From a virus: a stretch of 64,000 nucleotides of DNA. Positions 56,371-64,000 of this stretch are shown here, one piece after another. Numbering within the stretch: position 1 is the first letter of the stretch; every line of letters begins with the position of its first letter. Location of the stretch: the IMG/VR virus record IMGVR_UViG_3300024261_000015, positions 18,711-82,710 of that record. One strand, given 5' to 3'. The notes under the pieces are model-generated. The model was given only the letters and a program-made list of their open reading frames with translations. It made no database searches and had not been told where the DNA came from. The position numbers and the translations under genes are program-made.

Positions 56371-58134
56371 ATGAACACCACAACTACATTTTTTAATCGA
56401 GACCAAAGCATTGCTAAAGTTAACATGGCAATGAATTATTTAAGCCGTCTCGTGAGAGAAAACATGACTATTTTTGATTATGATTCTCATACAGGAAAAA
56501 CATCTTTCCTTACTAATTCTGATAAATTAGTTAATTGCGTTGTTGTCACAGAAGGCAGCAACGTTTCTTTAAAAGATGTCGAAGTTGCCGAGGCTAGTGA
56601 CTTATTCTCAAACAAAAAGATTGACGAGGGAGTTGATGGGTTTGTAACTAAGTTTATTGACAGTCTCAAGGTTGGCGAGTATGGGGGAGCCGAAGAGGGC
56701 TTCTCTGACCTTCTAGGCGCTTTTGAGGACCGTTCAAAGGTTAATGAAGCTCGCGCAAAATTAGAACGCCGCCGTGGACATTTCACGGAATCACAAGATA
56801 TCCTAAGTACTCCCGAGTATATTAAATTGGGAGAGGTTAAAGAGCATCTGGTTGAGTTTTTACGGGCTAACAAGGTATCTCTGCTGGAGTACGAAGATGT
56901 TATTAACTCCGTTAGGCTTACAAACGCTCTAGCCACAGCATTTAATTCCCAGCGTAAGAGTTGGAGCGAAGTTGTCCAGGAAGGGCAGATGGTTGTACCT
57001 TACGATTCGAAGAAAACTGTGTACGAAATGATTTGCACTCAGGAGCTAATTAGAAGCGAGCTTACCGAATCTAAAGAGAACTTCGCGAGGTCTTGGGTTA
57101 AAAACCCTAAAATTTCTAAATTAGCTTCATGCATTTATAATACTGATGCTCATGTTTCCACAGCTCTAGAGGAGGCTATCGGCGGTGTTCCGTATCTGGC
57201 TCTTGCGAGTAAGGCAGACATTAAGGAAGTATTCGCTTCGATTTATGAGTCTTCTGACGTTGCCAATATTTCCCAAAAAGATATCCGTGAGTACGTTGCA
57301 CGGATTTTTGAATTTAAGAAGCCTCTCAAATCTAAGATAATCAAAGAACTTAATGAGTCTTACGGTATTAACGTTCAAAATCTTAAGTTTGTCCCCTCTT
57401 TCGCAAACCTTTCAAAGGCTCAGTCAGTAATGTTTGAAGCGCTTTCTAAGATTGGAGGAAAGGAGACTGTAGTTAAAGACGTCCTGTTTGATATGTCCAA
57501 AGCTCTACGCAAAAAGAACGGGATTGAAACCTTAGATTTAAACGATTTTGTTACTGAGGTCTTTACCGAAGCAGGAATCTTTACTGAATCTGAGTTCTAC
57601 CGTGACATGGACCTTGATTCCGTCGTTGAAGCGGTTTTATCCGATAAGAAAGATAAGAAAGAAGACAAGCCCGAAGAGAAGGGCAAGAAAGGAGACAAGC
57701 CTGGAACGAAAGACTTTGAAAAGGTTGACGCCGAAGAAGAAGAGGAGGGGGAGGAGCCCTTAGAGAAAGGCAAGAAAGGCAAGAAAGGTAAGAAGCCTGA
57801 AAAGGGTGGAGGTTTAGATGACGAGGATGCCGACGCAGCCGCAGACCAAACCGCATACGATGAAGCTACCGAATACGCACAGCCTGAAGAAGACGAAGAG
57901 CTTAGGTCTGGTTTAGACGATAGCGGAATGACCGAACTAATGTCGGAACTCGACGAACTCTTTAAGGAGATTGATTGGAGTGCTATCGCTGAGGATGAAG
58001 AAGAAGAAGGCGACGAGGAAGAAGGAGGTGAGGATATTGACGGTAACGATTACGGCGATGGAATGACCGAACGTACTCCTGACGAATCATCTGACGAAGA
58101 TGTGGGTACCCCTTCTGAAGACGAAGCACCTTAA
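56371..58134 (+). CDS. Putative head assembly/structural protein
   Basis: 587 residues. Residues 1-420 are ordered and helical. The C-terminal 160 residues are a highly charged, low-complexity tract (KKGKKGKKPEKGG, EDEEEEGDEEEGG). In T4 this place after the portal holds the prohead protease and core genes; a scaffold or internal head protein is plausible, but no family motif is seen. TATAAT directly abuts the ATG. Confidence 0.5.
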   Translation: MNTTTTFFNRDQSIAKVNMAMNYLSRLVRENMTIFDYDSHTGKTSFLTNSDKLVNCVVVTEGSNVSLKDVEVAEASDLFSNKKIDEGVDGFVTKFIDSLKVGEYGGAEEGFSDLLGAFEDRSKVNEARAKLERRRGHFTESQDILSTPEYIKLGEVKEHLVEFLRANKVSLLEYEDVINSVRLTNALATAFNSQRKSWSEVVQEGQMVVPYDSKKTVYEMICTQELIRSELTESKENFARSWVKNPKISKLASCIYNTDAHVSTALEEAIGGVPYLALASKADIKEVFASIYESSDVANISQKDIREYVARIFEFKKPLKSKIIKELNESYGINVQNLKFVPSFANLSKAQSVMFEALSKIGGKETVVKDVLFDMSKALRKKNGIETLDLNDFVTEVFTEAGIFTESEFYRDMDLDSVVEAVLSDKKDKKEDKPEEKGKKGDKPGTKDFEKVDAEEEEEGEEPLEKGKKGKKGKKPEKGGGLDDEDADAAADQTAYDEATEYAQPEEDEELRSGLDDSGMTELMSELDELFKEIDWSAIAEDEEEEGDEEEGGEDIDGNDYGDGMTERTPDESSDEDVGTPSEDEAP

Positions 58135-58361
58135 TCTTCCATGAAGCCTTGCTTCAACCACATAATATTATAAAACACAAACCTGTTTTGTAATCCTAGC
58201 AGTAAGCTAGTTATATTATACATTTCTTTGATAGACTCTTCTGATACTTTAGAAGAGTTTATCATTTTTTGTAGGGAGTCTACTGCGTACTTCAGGTCTT
58301 CCCTGTCTGCGGGTTGCATCTTACTAAGGGATTTAATAATGTCGTTTTTGTTTTTAATCAT
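58131..58361 (-). CDS. Small hypothetical protein
   Basis: 76 residues, helical, starting inside the UvsW stop (ATGA overlap). VSEESIKEMYNITSLLLGLQN in the middle. Possibly a UvsW accessory protein, comparable to UvsW.1; this is inferred from position. Confidence 0.55.
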   Translation of the reverse strand: MIKNKNDIIKSLSKMQPADREDLKYAVDSLQKMINSSKVSEESIKEMYNITSLLLGLQNRFVFYNIMWLKQGFMED

Positions 58362-59692
58362 AATACTTTTATTTTAAGGGATTTGTATGCCCGTCTACGA
58401 GAAGCAGCGTGCTCTTTTAGATACGGCACCGTGTCATTGAAGTCGTAAATATTTACTTGAGTCTTAGACTCGTGAATTCTTAGAGCGCGGCCAAGAGCCT
58501 GAAGAGTGGCAATCTCCGATTTTAACCCGCGTGCGTTGATAAGGTGAGTTATCTCAGGTATATCTATACCCGTTTGAAGGATTTTAGTTCCTATTAGAAC
58601 TGAATGCTTAGCACTCTTAAACGTTTCGATAGTATTCTTTCGGGTAGTAATATCATCCTTCCCTTCTAAGGTAAGAGCTTCAGGAATCAGACCCCTAAGA
58701 ATTTCCAGGTGTTTAAGGTTTTTAACGAGGATAAGTATTTTACCTGCCTTAACGTTGGAGCATATTTTTTTAATCTTCCCATTCCTCGTAACGTTATTAA
58801 TAATATGGGAGTCGTAAATATCAACATAGGTTGAGTCTAGTAGCGAGTGGTCGGTGTATTCTGGGAGATTCACGAAGGTTACTACGGGAGGAGTTAAAAA
58901 CCCATCCTCTACTAAATCTTGAACGTCTACGTCTGAAATAACACCCCCTAAACATGAAACTAAGTTTAGTTTAGCCATTTTATCTCGGGGCATTGTAGCA
59001 GACATGCCGAACCTGTAATTTGCATTAGGAAAGGATTTAATAACCTTTGTAGTTAGTTTTCCTTTTGAAAATTCATGGACCTCGTCAAATACAATAAACT
59101 CAGAAGAGTCTAAGTGAGAGTCTAATACCTTATGGACAGACTGTACGGTGCATAAGGTTACGGGTTTAATATCCGTCCCATCACCGTAAACCCTACCGAC
59201 ATCAAACCCGTACTTGGTTAGGAACTCGTAGGTTTGCTCTAACAAGGATTTCTGAGTAAAAAAGATTAAACCTCGTTTCCCTTCTAACGCTTTTAGGATA
59301 CCAGCTAGTACGATAGTTTTACCAGCGCCTGTAGGAGCTTCAATTAGCGCTATACCTGCCTTCAGGGATTGCAATATTAACTTTTCCTGGTATTCACGAT
59401 ACTCAATACCTTCTACTTCGATATCAAAGTTACTCATAAGAGGGTCCCGTTCATCTACAAGGGAATACTTAAGCTCAGCTAACTCTAAATCGTTCTCGAT
59501 AAAAGGGAGAAGACCTGTGCCAAATTGGCCTTTTTCTGTAATAAAATATTTGGAGCCATCCCAACCATGCTTGTAAGCTTTACTGTACCTTGCGCCTGGA
59601 ATTTTCGCACTGTACTTCTTACGCAGTATTGTTATGAGCTCTTTATTCTCCGTTTTTAGGAAAGAAGTTACATTTTTTACAATAATTTTCAT
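58358..59692 (-). CDS. UvsW-like superfamily 2 DNA helicase
   Basis: 444 residues: Walker A APTGAGKT (about 118-125), DEVH box VFDEVHEF near 199, SAT motif MSATMPRD, and motif VI LQALGRALRIHES. N-domain 1-95 as in T4 UvsW. It remodels forks and recombination intermediates. Reads opposite to the surrounding structural genes. Confidence 0.93.
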   Translation of the reverse strand: MKIIVKNVTSFLKTENKELITILRKKYSAKIPGARYSKAYKHGWDGSKYFITEKGQFGTGLLPFIENDLELAELKYSLVDERDPLMSNFDIEVEGIEYREYQEKLILQSLKAGIALIEAPTGAGKTIVLAGILKALEGKRGLIFFTQKSLLEQTYEFLTKYGFDVGRVYGDGTDIKPVTLCTVQSVHKVLDSHLDSSEFIVFDEVHEFSKGKLTTKVIKSFPNANYRFGMSATMPRDKMAKLNLVSCLGGVISDVDVQDLVEDGFLTPPVVTFVNLPEYTDHSLLDSTYVDIYDSHIINNVTRNGKIKKICSNVKAGKILILVKNLKHLEILRGLIPEALTLEGKDDITTRKNTIETFKSAKHSVLIGTKILQTGIDIPEITHLINARGLKSEIATLQALGRALRIHESKTQVNIYDFNDTVPYLKEHAASRRRAYKSLKIKVL

Positions 59693-59740
59693 TTATATTA
59701 CTATTATAGTTAAAAGTATCTTTTTTTTTGGAATAAATAT

Positions 59741-60604
59741 ATGAATCAAGACTCAATTGTTGACCTAGTAAAACAACACCAAGCAGGAAACCCAGGTGGT
59801 TCTCCACAGGAAGCCCCTAAGACCTCTCAGGAAGGCGCTGTAGACCACAAAGCTCAGATGATGTCCGAGAACATCCCTGTAGATAAGAACGTTGAGGCGG
59901 CGTTAGAGGCGCTCTTAGGGAAAGTGAAAAGCAAAATGGCGTGGAGCGAGATTGTTTTACCCTCTCAAGGTCTTTTGTACCCTGACGGTCAAAAAACGAT
60001 AAGGATTCGCCCCTTCACTTTCGAAGACGAGCGAATTCTAAAAAGCATGGACGGGATAAAGGACCCTGATGCGGTTATTGAGCGATTGCTCCGTAATGCA
60101 ACGGACGGGTTGGAGGTTGGAGAGCTAACCCCCCATGATAGGGTTTACGTTCTTTACCGCTTGAGAGGTATCTCTTATGGCGATGGGTATGAAGTAACGC
60201 ATGACTGCGATAAGTGCAGCATTACAAGCAAACTAGAGCTTTCCATTAAGAGCTTAACTACTACGAATCTTACGCGAGAGCATATGGTATTTACTTTACC
60301 TGACTCCGAGCAGGAATGCGAGGTGAAGTTGCCTAGGATGCAAGACGAGCATCTTTACAACAATAACTCTAACCTTATGAACAACATGCACATGTTTGTG
60401 TACCGCGTAGGTAATATCACCGACAAGACAATTATCGAGGCGTTTATCCATAAGACTACTGTGCGTGATATCGACACTCTACGAAATAGAATCTTCGCTC
60501 CTGAGTATGGGATGGAAAACCATTTCTTTTATACATGTGCAGGGTGCAGCACGAAGAACAAGGTTGACATTCAGTTGAATGAGAATTTTTTTACAGCGAG
60601 CTGA
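59741..60604 (+). CDS. Baseplate hub/tail assembly protein, T4 gp26-like
   Basis: 287 residues. WSEIVLPSQGLLYPDGQKTIRIRPFTFEDE is the signature start of the T4-type baseplate hub protein family; CDKC and CAGC form a zinc knuckle. Near its end U UUU UUU (60586-60592) offers a -1 slip site leading into the overlapping 64-codon frame. Confidence 0.8.
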   Translation: MNQDSIVDLVKQHQAGNPGGSPQEAPKTSQEGAVDHKAQMMSENIPVDKNVEAALEALLGKVKSKMAWSEIVLPSQGLLYPDGQKTIRIRPFTFEDERILKSMDGIKDPDAVIERLLRNATDGLEVGELTPHDRVYVLYRLRGISYGDGYEVTHDCDKCSITSKLELSIKSLTTTNLTREHMVFTLPDSEQECEVKLPRMQDEHLYNNNSNLMNNMHMFVYRVGNITDKTIIEAFIHKTTVRDIDTLRNRIFAPEYGMENHFFYTCAGCSTKNKVDIQLNENFFTAS

Positions 60605-60786
60605 AGGAGGGCTGGAAAGATGATGGGCTAGAACGACAAGCCTATTTCCTCGTGAAGCACATAAATTTAAGTCTTTCTGACGTATACAAACTAACTTTAC
60701 TAGAACGAAGCACGTATATAAAGCTGTTAAAGGAAGAGCGCTCCCAACAAAATGAAGAGTTGGAACAAGCTCAGAGAAAACACTAG
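60592..60786 (+). CDS. Probable -1 frameshift extension of the hub/chaperone gene
   Basis: A 64-codon frame without its own ATG that continues the -1 frame from T TTT TTT. It encodes GLERQAYFLVKHINLSLSDV, a helix and acidic end of the kind found in tail assembly proteins. The slipped product would be 348 residues. The G/GT-type tail chaperones work this way. An alternative is initiation at an internal GTG near 60652. Confidence 0.6.
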   Translation, partial: YSELKEGWKDDGLERQAYFLVKHINLSLSDVYKLTLLERSTYIKLLKEERSQQNEELEQAQRKH

Positions 60787-60794
60787 ATACTTTT

Positions 60795-61730
60795 ATGGCA
60801 AGCTTCAATAACTTCTCCGTCGTTAAACGGTGGAATAGGCCGAGCGTTCTCATGAAGACGCTCCTAGAGACCTTCTTTACGAATAACGGTACTTACTTTA
60901 AACCTTACAGCGTAAGTACTGTTTATATCCTCCCAGATACCTCCCTAACTAACGGAAGTCCTGATATTTATATTAACCGTCAGGTTAGTGATATGGGGAC
61001 TTCGGCGTATGGCCTTTTAAACGCGTCTAGCTTATCCTCCGTCCAAGCTACATTTGGAGGAGATATAAGTCTTATAGACCTTAACCCCTCCGCTTACCAG
61101 GGCGCGGGAACGGATAGCGCGAGCGGGATTTATAGCGGAAGCACTTCCGCCGACCCTGGGCACTTCCAGGTAGTTCTGGACGGGTCACGGAGCTTCTTGG
61201 AATTCTCCGCTGTAGGTAAATATTTCGATGTTTGGCTTGTTAAGGACTTCGAAGACGCGTTTGATGCTTCATCGGGATGGCAGTTGTATTGGAATAAATT
61301 CGAAGTCTTTAGTGACCGAATTGTAACATTTACAGAGCCTTACCAAGTCACTACTAAAAATAAGCTATCTCAAAAATACATTCAGCTAAGCTCAATCCCA
61401 ACACTTCGAATTACTACGGACGTATTCTTGGCTAACAGGAATATGTCTAGGGACTTAAAGGATATCTGGAGGGAGCAGGTAATTGATGACGCAGAGATTA
61501 GAATTATGCGGAGGAACCCTAGAACCTCAGGATTGATTACTAAAATCGTCCCTGGTCCTGGGCCTAACCAGGGGGACTGGTCTAGGGAAACTAATGTAAG
61601 CTCGGAGAACACCATCACCTTTACCTGGGATACGACCCAGTTAGAGGCAGGAGATTACTTCGTTCAGTGCAAATATACTCTCCTAGAGCAGACATTTGTA
61701 AGCGAAGAGTTCAGTCTAGTGCTTCGGTAA
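60795..61730 (+). CDS. Baseplate or tail structural protein
   Basis: 311 residues, beta-rich: an N-terminal 150 residues with repeated Ser/Thr strands and a C-terminal Ig-like domain (TFTWDTTQLEAGDYFVQCKY). Its end overlaps the convergent primase gene by 20 bases. Family not identified. Confidence 0.6.
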   Translation: MASFNNFSVVKRWNRPSVLMKTLLETFFTNNGTYFKPYSVSTVYILPDTSLTNGSPDIYINRQVSDMGTSAYGLLNASSLSSVQATFGGDISLIDLNPSAYQGAGTDSASGIYSGSTSADPGHFQVVLDGSRSFLEFSAVGKYFDVWLVKDFEDAFDASSGWQLYWNKFEVFSDRIVTFTEPYQVTTKNKLSQKYIQLSSIPTLRITTDVFLANRNMSRDLKDIWREQVIDDAEIRIMRRNPRTSGLITKIVPGPGPNQGDWSRETNVSSENTITFTWDTTQLEAGDYFVQCKYTLLEQTFVSEEFSLVLR

Positions 61731-62694
61731 CCTCATAAGAGAAGTCTACCGCTTGTAGCCCGTTAGTGATACAGGATTTGAACTCGACAGATTTAGTACA
61801 CCTAACGTGTAGTTCGTTCCAATCCTTTATACCTTCAGGAAGCTTCGCTACCATGAAGTGATTTTTATTTTTCGTAAGCATCATGTTACGCGCCTGAACT
61901 ACACCCTCACGACCAGCTTCGTCGTTATCGTAGGCAAACACAATTTGCTTATCTTTTAATTTCTCTGCCTGAGATACTGAAAGGTTACTCCCTTGAGTGC
62001 AAGTGGCGTTAAGCCCGTTCAACTGTAGGCTAATAGCATCTAAAGGGCCTTCAGTCATAAAGATATAATCCGCATCCTCCTTATAAGGGAATAGGATATC
62101 TGAAGACTTAACTCCTGTTACTTCACGCGAGGGGTTTAGATACTTAGTACCTAGAACGCTTAGGTTACGCGCCTGGAAATAGAAGGGTTCGCTGTCACCG
62201 TAAGCATAGGGTATAATAAGCCTGTTGCTGTACCTTCCATTCTTAGCGATATAAAAATCAAACTTATGTAATTTCCTAGAAAGTATGAACTTCCTAGCTA
62301 ATCTATCAGTCATACTGGTAGGGTCTGAGTGATTCAAGTCAAACTTAGAAAAAGAAGAGAATATTTCAGATACTGCGTTATGCTTAGCAGGCTTTTGTAA
62401 CTCTACGCGAATCGAGGAGATATCAAACAGGTGCTCGGGGGAGTCAAACAGCTTAGAACGTAGAAACTTAAGGGCCGCTTCGTACGGAATACCTTCTATT
62501 GCAGATACAAGCTGAGGAAAGTTACCAGTTTCATGCGCCTTAAAGTCTTGCCACAGACCAGTCTCCATATTAACGGAAAGCTTCATCTTGTCATCATCCA
62601 TAAAGATGGAGTTAGCGGTGAATTCTTCGCCAAAAACTCTATTTACGCTGAATTTTGCGTATAAATACTCTTTAATAAGACTAGTAGGTAACAT
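61711..62694 (-). CDS. DNA primase, TOPRIM type (T4 gp61/DnaG-like)
   Basis: 327 residues from the ATG at 62694. EGPLDAISL supplies the TOPRIM glutamate and VFAYDNDEAG the DxD pair; an N-terminal region of about 90 residues precedes. It has no zinc-finger domain, so it may need a partner to choose start sites. An earlier in-frame GTG at 62733 is possible but overlaps the divergent gene more. Confidence 0.86.
   Translation of the reverse strand: MLPTSLIKEYLYAKFSVNRVFGEEFTANSIFMDDDKMKLSVNMETGLWQDFKAHETGNFPQLVSAIEGIPYEAALKFLRSKLFDSPEHLFDISSIRVELQKPAKHNAVSEIFSSFSKFDLNHSDPTSMTDRLARKFILSRKLHKFDFYIAKNGRYSNRLIIPYAYGDSEPFYFQARNLSVLGTKYLNPSREVTGVKSSDILFPYKEDADYIFMTEGPLDAISLQLNGLNATCTQGSNLSVSQAEKLKDKQIVFAYDNDEAGREGVVQARNMMLTKNKNHFMVAKLPEGIKDWNELHVRCTKSVEFKSCITNGLQAVDFSYEVTEALD
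62660..62667 (+). promoter_or_regulatory. T4-type late promoter match
   Basis: TATAAATA, the exact T4 late -10 consensus, inside the 5' end of the primase gene on the opposite strand, 28 bases before the nuclease ATG. No -35 box. Confidence 0.5.
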
Positions 62695-62695
62695 T

Positions 62696-63499
62696 ATGTT
62701 TATTAAAGGCTTTTCCCCATCAAAATTGAACACTTTTGACGAATGTCAGAAGAAATTCCTATACAAGTACGTCCACTACCTCCCTGAGGAGTATAACGAG
62801 GGCTTATCGAAGGAAGCTTTACAGTATGGCTCATATATTCACAAGGTTCTTGAGGATGGAGTCGAAGCGGAGTCGATTGAGGAGCTTAAAGAGCACGCCC
62901 TTCGGCTTCGACCGAGGTATAAATTTACGGGAAGGTCAGACGACACTCTTAAATGCATTAAAAACTTCTTTAGGTTCAACAACAAGTTGACGGAAAGTGT
63001 TTCTACTGAAATGAAGTTTAAAATCGAGGTTCTCCCCGACCTTGAGGTTAACGGGATTATCGACCGCGTGGTAAAGGGGGAGACGGGGAAGTATCTTGTA
63101 ATAGACTACAAGACCTCAAAACGTGAGAAAACTAAGAGGGAACTTTACAACGACCCTCAACTCATGATTTACACCGCTGCAATCGCTCAGATGTACGAGT
63201 GTAAGATTTCAGATGTTACGGTAGCCCACTACTACCCCCTCACTGGGAACTTAGTATCTATACGATACCTGCCCTCCCATGTTGCAAGTTTCTTAAAGAA
63301 AGTTGACCAAAAAAAGTGGGCAATCCGAAAAAAGAAGGCTGAAGACTTCAAGCCTCGCCTTAACCAGTTCTGTGACTGGTGTGGTTACAAGCAGCTTTGT
63401 CCTAAATTCGGAGGGACTGATAAGATGCTGGAAGAAGCTAAAGCGGCTAAGAAAGCCACTAAGCAAAAGGTGAAGCTGGGCACTAAGCCTAAGACCTGA
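62696..63499 (+). CDS. Cas4/RecB-like PD-(D/E)XK nuclease with Fe-S cysteines
   Basis: 267 residues. SPSKLNTFDECQKKFLYKYV has the first cysteine; VNGIIDRV, VIDYKTSKR and QLMIYTAAI are the RecB-motif core; CDWCGYKQLC gives three more cysteines. This is the four-cysteine Fe-S layout of Cas4/AddB-type nucleases. It would trim DNA ends during recombination or replication. The ATG lies one base from the divergent primase start. Confidence 0.86.
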   Translation: MFIKGFSPSKLNTFDECQKKFLYKYVHYLPEEYNEGLSKEALQYGSYIHKVLEDGVEAESIEELKEHALRLRPRYKFTGRSDDTLKCIKNFFRFNNKLTESVSTEMKFKIEVLPDLEVNGIIDRVVKGETGKYLVIDYKTSKREKTKRELYNDPQLMIYTAAIAQMYECKISDVTVAHYYPLTGNLVSIRYLPSHVASFLKKVDQKKWAIRKKKAEDFKPRLNQFCDWCGYKQLCPKFGGTDKMLEEAKAAKKATKQKVKLGTKPKT

Positions 63500-63513
63500 G
63501 GACATAAATCCTC

Positions 63514-63822
63514 CTAAGAAGTTTTCTTAGCTCTATCTCTATATATTAGAGGATAGTAAAGAGTTATATCTATACAAGATAGGAAGTCCTTAACTAAGGA
63601 TTCGTCATACTTGTGTTTCTTAGTGAACTGAGACATTAACCCTGAAAGCTTTATAGCCTTCTGTGTCTGAAAGGATTTAATTATACATTCCTGGAAGATT
63701 GTTATGAAGCTTTCAGAGAATCTATGTCTCCAGCGTTCTTTGAACTCTAAGGATAAGGCATAGTTTACTTGTTCTAGGAATTCTGAGAGTTCAGTTTTAT
63801 CATCTAAGTTTTGTTCTAGCAT
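63514..63822 (-). CDS. Hypothetical helical protein
   Basis: 102 residues, helical and basic at the end (YRDRAKKTS). Size and position recall late transcription or primase accessory proteins, but sequence does not support naming one. It converges on the nuclease gene with a gap of 14 bases. Confidence 0.55.
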   Translation of the reverse strand: MLEQNLDDKTELSEFLEQVNYALSLEFKERWRHRFSESFITIFQECIIKSFQTQKAIKLSGLMSQFTKKHKYDESLVKDFLSCIDITLYYPLIYRDRAKKTS

Positions 63823-63871
63823 TTTTCAATTATATATAATATATAAGATTAAAGTCGAGCGCGTGTCGATA

Positions 63872-64000
63872 ATGAAGAAAAAAATCCAAGCAAGTTTAAC
63901 TTTCCGTAAGAATACCCCTGGAAAGGCCATGGTGTCTGTAAAGAATATGGCACGGTATAAGGGCCAGCTATACACTTTCCAGTACACTAGCTGGGGTCCA
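63872..64000 (+). CDS. Hypothetical protein, 3' partial
   Basis: 43 residues before the right edge. MKKKIQASLTFRKNTPGKAM and a following basic region with predicted strands. Too short to assign. Confidence 0.5.
   Translation, partial: MKKKIQASLTFRKNTPGKAMVSVKNMARYKGQLYTFQYTSWGP

Noticed and set aside
62588-62695. Longer N-terminus of the Cas4-like nuclease
   Set aside because: The conserved start MFIKGFSPSKL begins at 62696; the upstream part is antisense to the primase and has no homologous pattern.

Overview
The window is a contiguous piece of the genome of a lytic tailed phage, most likely a large T4-like myovirus. It encodes T4-style replication and recombination proteins (gp46/47-like nuclease, DnaB-type helicase, gp32-like SSB, a probable UvsY-like protein, RecA/UvsX, UvsW, TOPRIM primase), a gp20-like portal, a large terminase, T4-like baseplate hub proteins and a probable gp55-like late sigma factor. 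No integrase, repressor or photosynthesis gene is seen. The host cannot be named. Signal peptides, a lipobox protein and consensus sigma-70 promoters point to an ordinary, probably Gram-negative, bacterium. Many genes lack a Shine-Dalgarno sequence.

Layout. 0-9 kb (+): nucleotide and DNA metabolism: a family A polymerase split in two by a PD-(D/E)XK ORF, SbcD/SbcC-like nuclease, dUTPase, helicase, SSB. 9-17 kb (+): a sugar and methyl-transfer cluster (several glycosyltransferases, two FkbM-type methyltransferases, one glycosyltransferase-methyltransferase fusion) wrapped around recA. 17-22.9 kb (+): small proteins, a Clp-family ATPase, a tRNA-Leu and a SET-domain protein. 22.9-30.4 kb (+): an operon with its own sigma-70 promoter encoding a MoxR ATPase, a HELHH protein, an unknown protein, a VWA protein and the sigma factor, then further small genes. 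30.4-38.8 kb (-): a non-coding stretch with tRNA-Ile, then about 20 very small genes. 38.8-48.6 kb: mixed strands (IscA, lipoprotein, DUF3310, SNase, dCMP deaminase, sulfotransferase, two exported beta-helix proteins, class II ribonucleotide reductase). 48.7-64 kb: virion genes (tail or fibre proteins, terminase, portal, hub) with UvsW, primase and a Cas4-like nuclease.

The most striking feature is the 30.4-38.6 kb block. At least a dozen tiny genes each have a near-perfect sigma-70 promoter (TTGNNN, 17 bp, TATAAT or close variant) whose -10 box ends exactly 6 or 7 bp before the start codon, so the mRNAs should be leaderless. Between these units lies a recurring hairpin element with a 13-nt loop that begins CTT, often next to a GC-only palindrome; one more copy precedes the MoxR operon promoter. 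On the late strand a different motif, CTATAAY followed by 5 bp and the start codon without a -35 box, recurs and fits a gp55-type sigma factor. The early genes would thus be read by host sigma-70 from many single-gene promoters, while replication, structural and sugar genes are read from minimal TATA-type promoters.

Other items worth attention are a tmRNA-like RNA of only 83 nt, a probable programmed -1 frameshift in the hub genes, short bidirectional promoters of 13 bp and a long Thr-rich repeat protein in the tail region.
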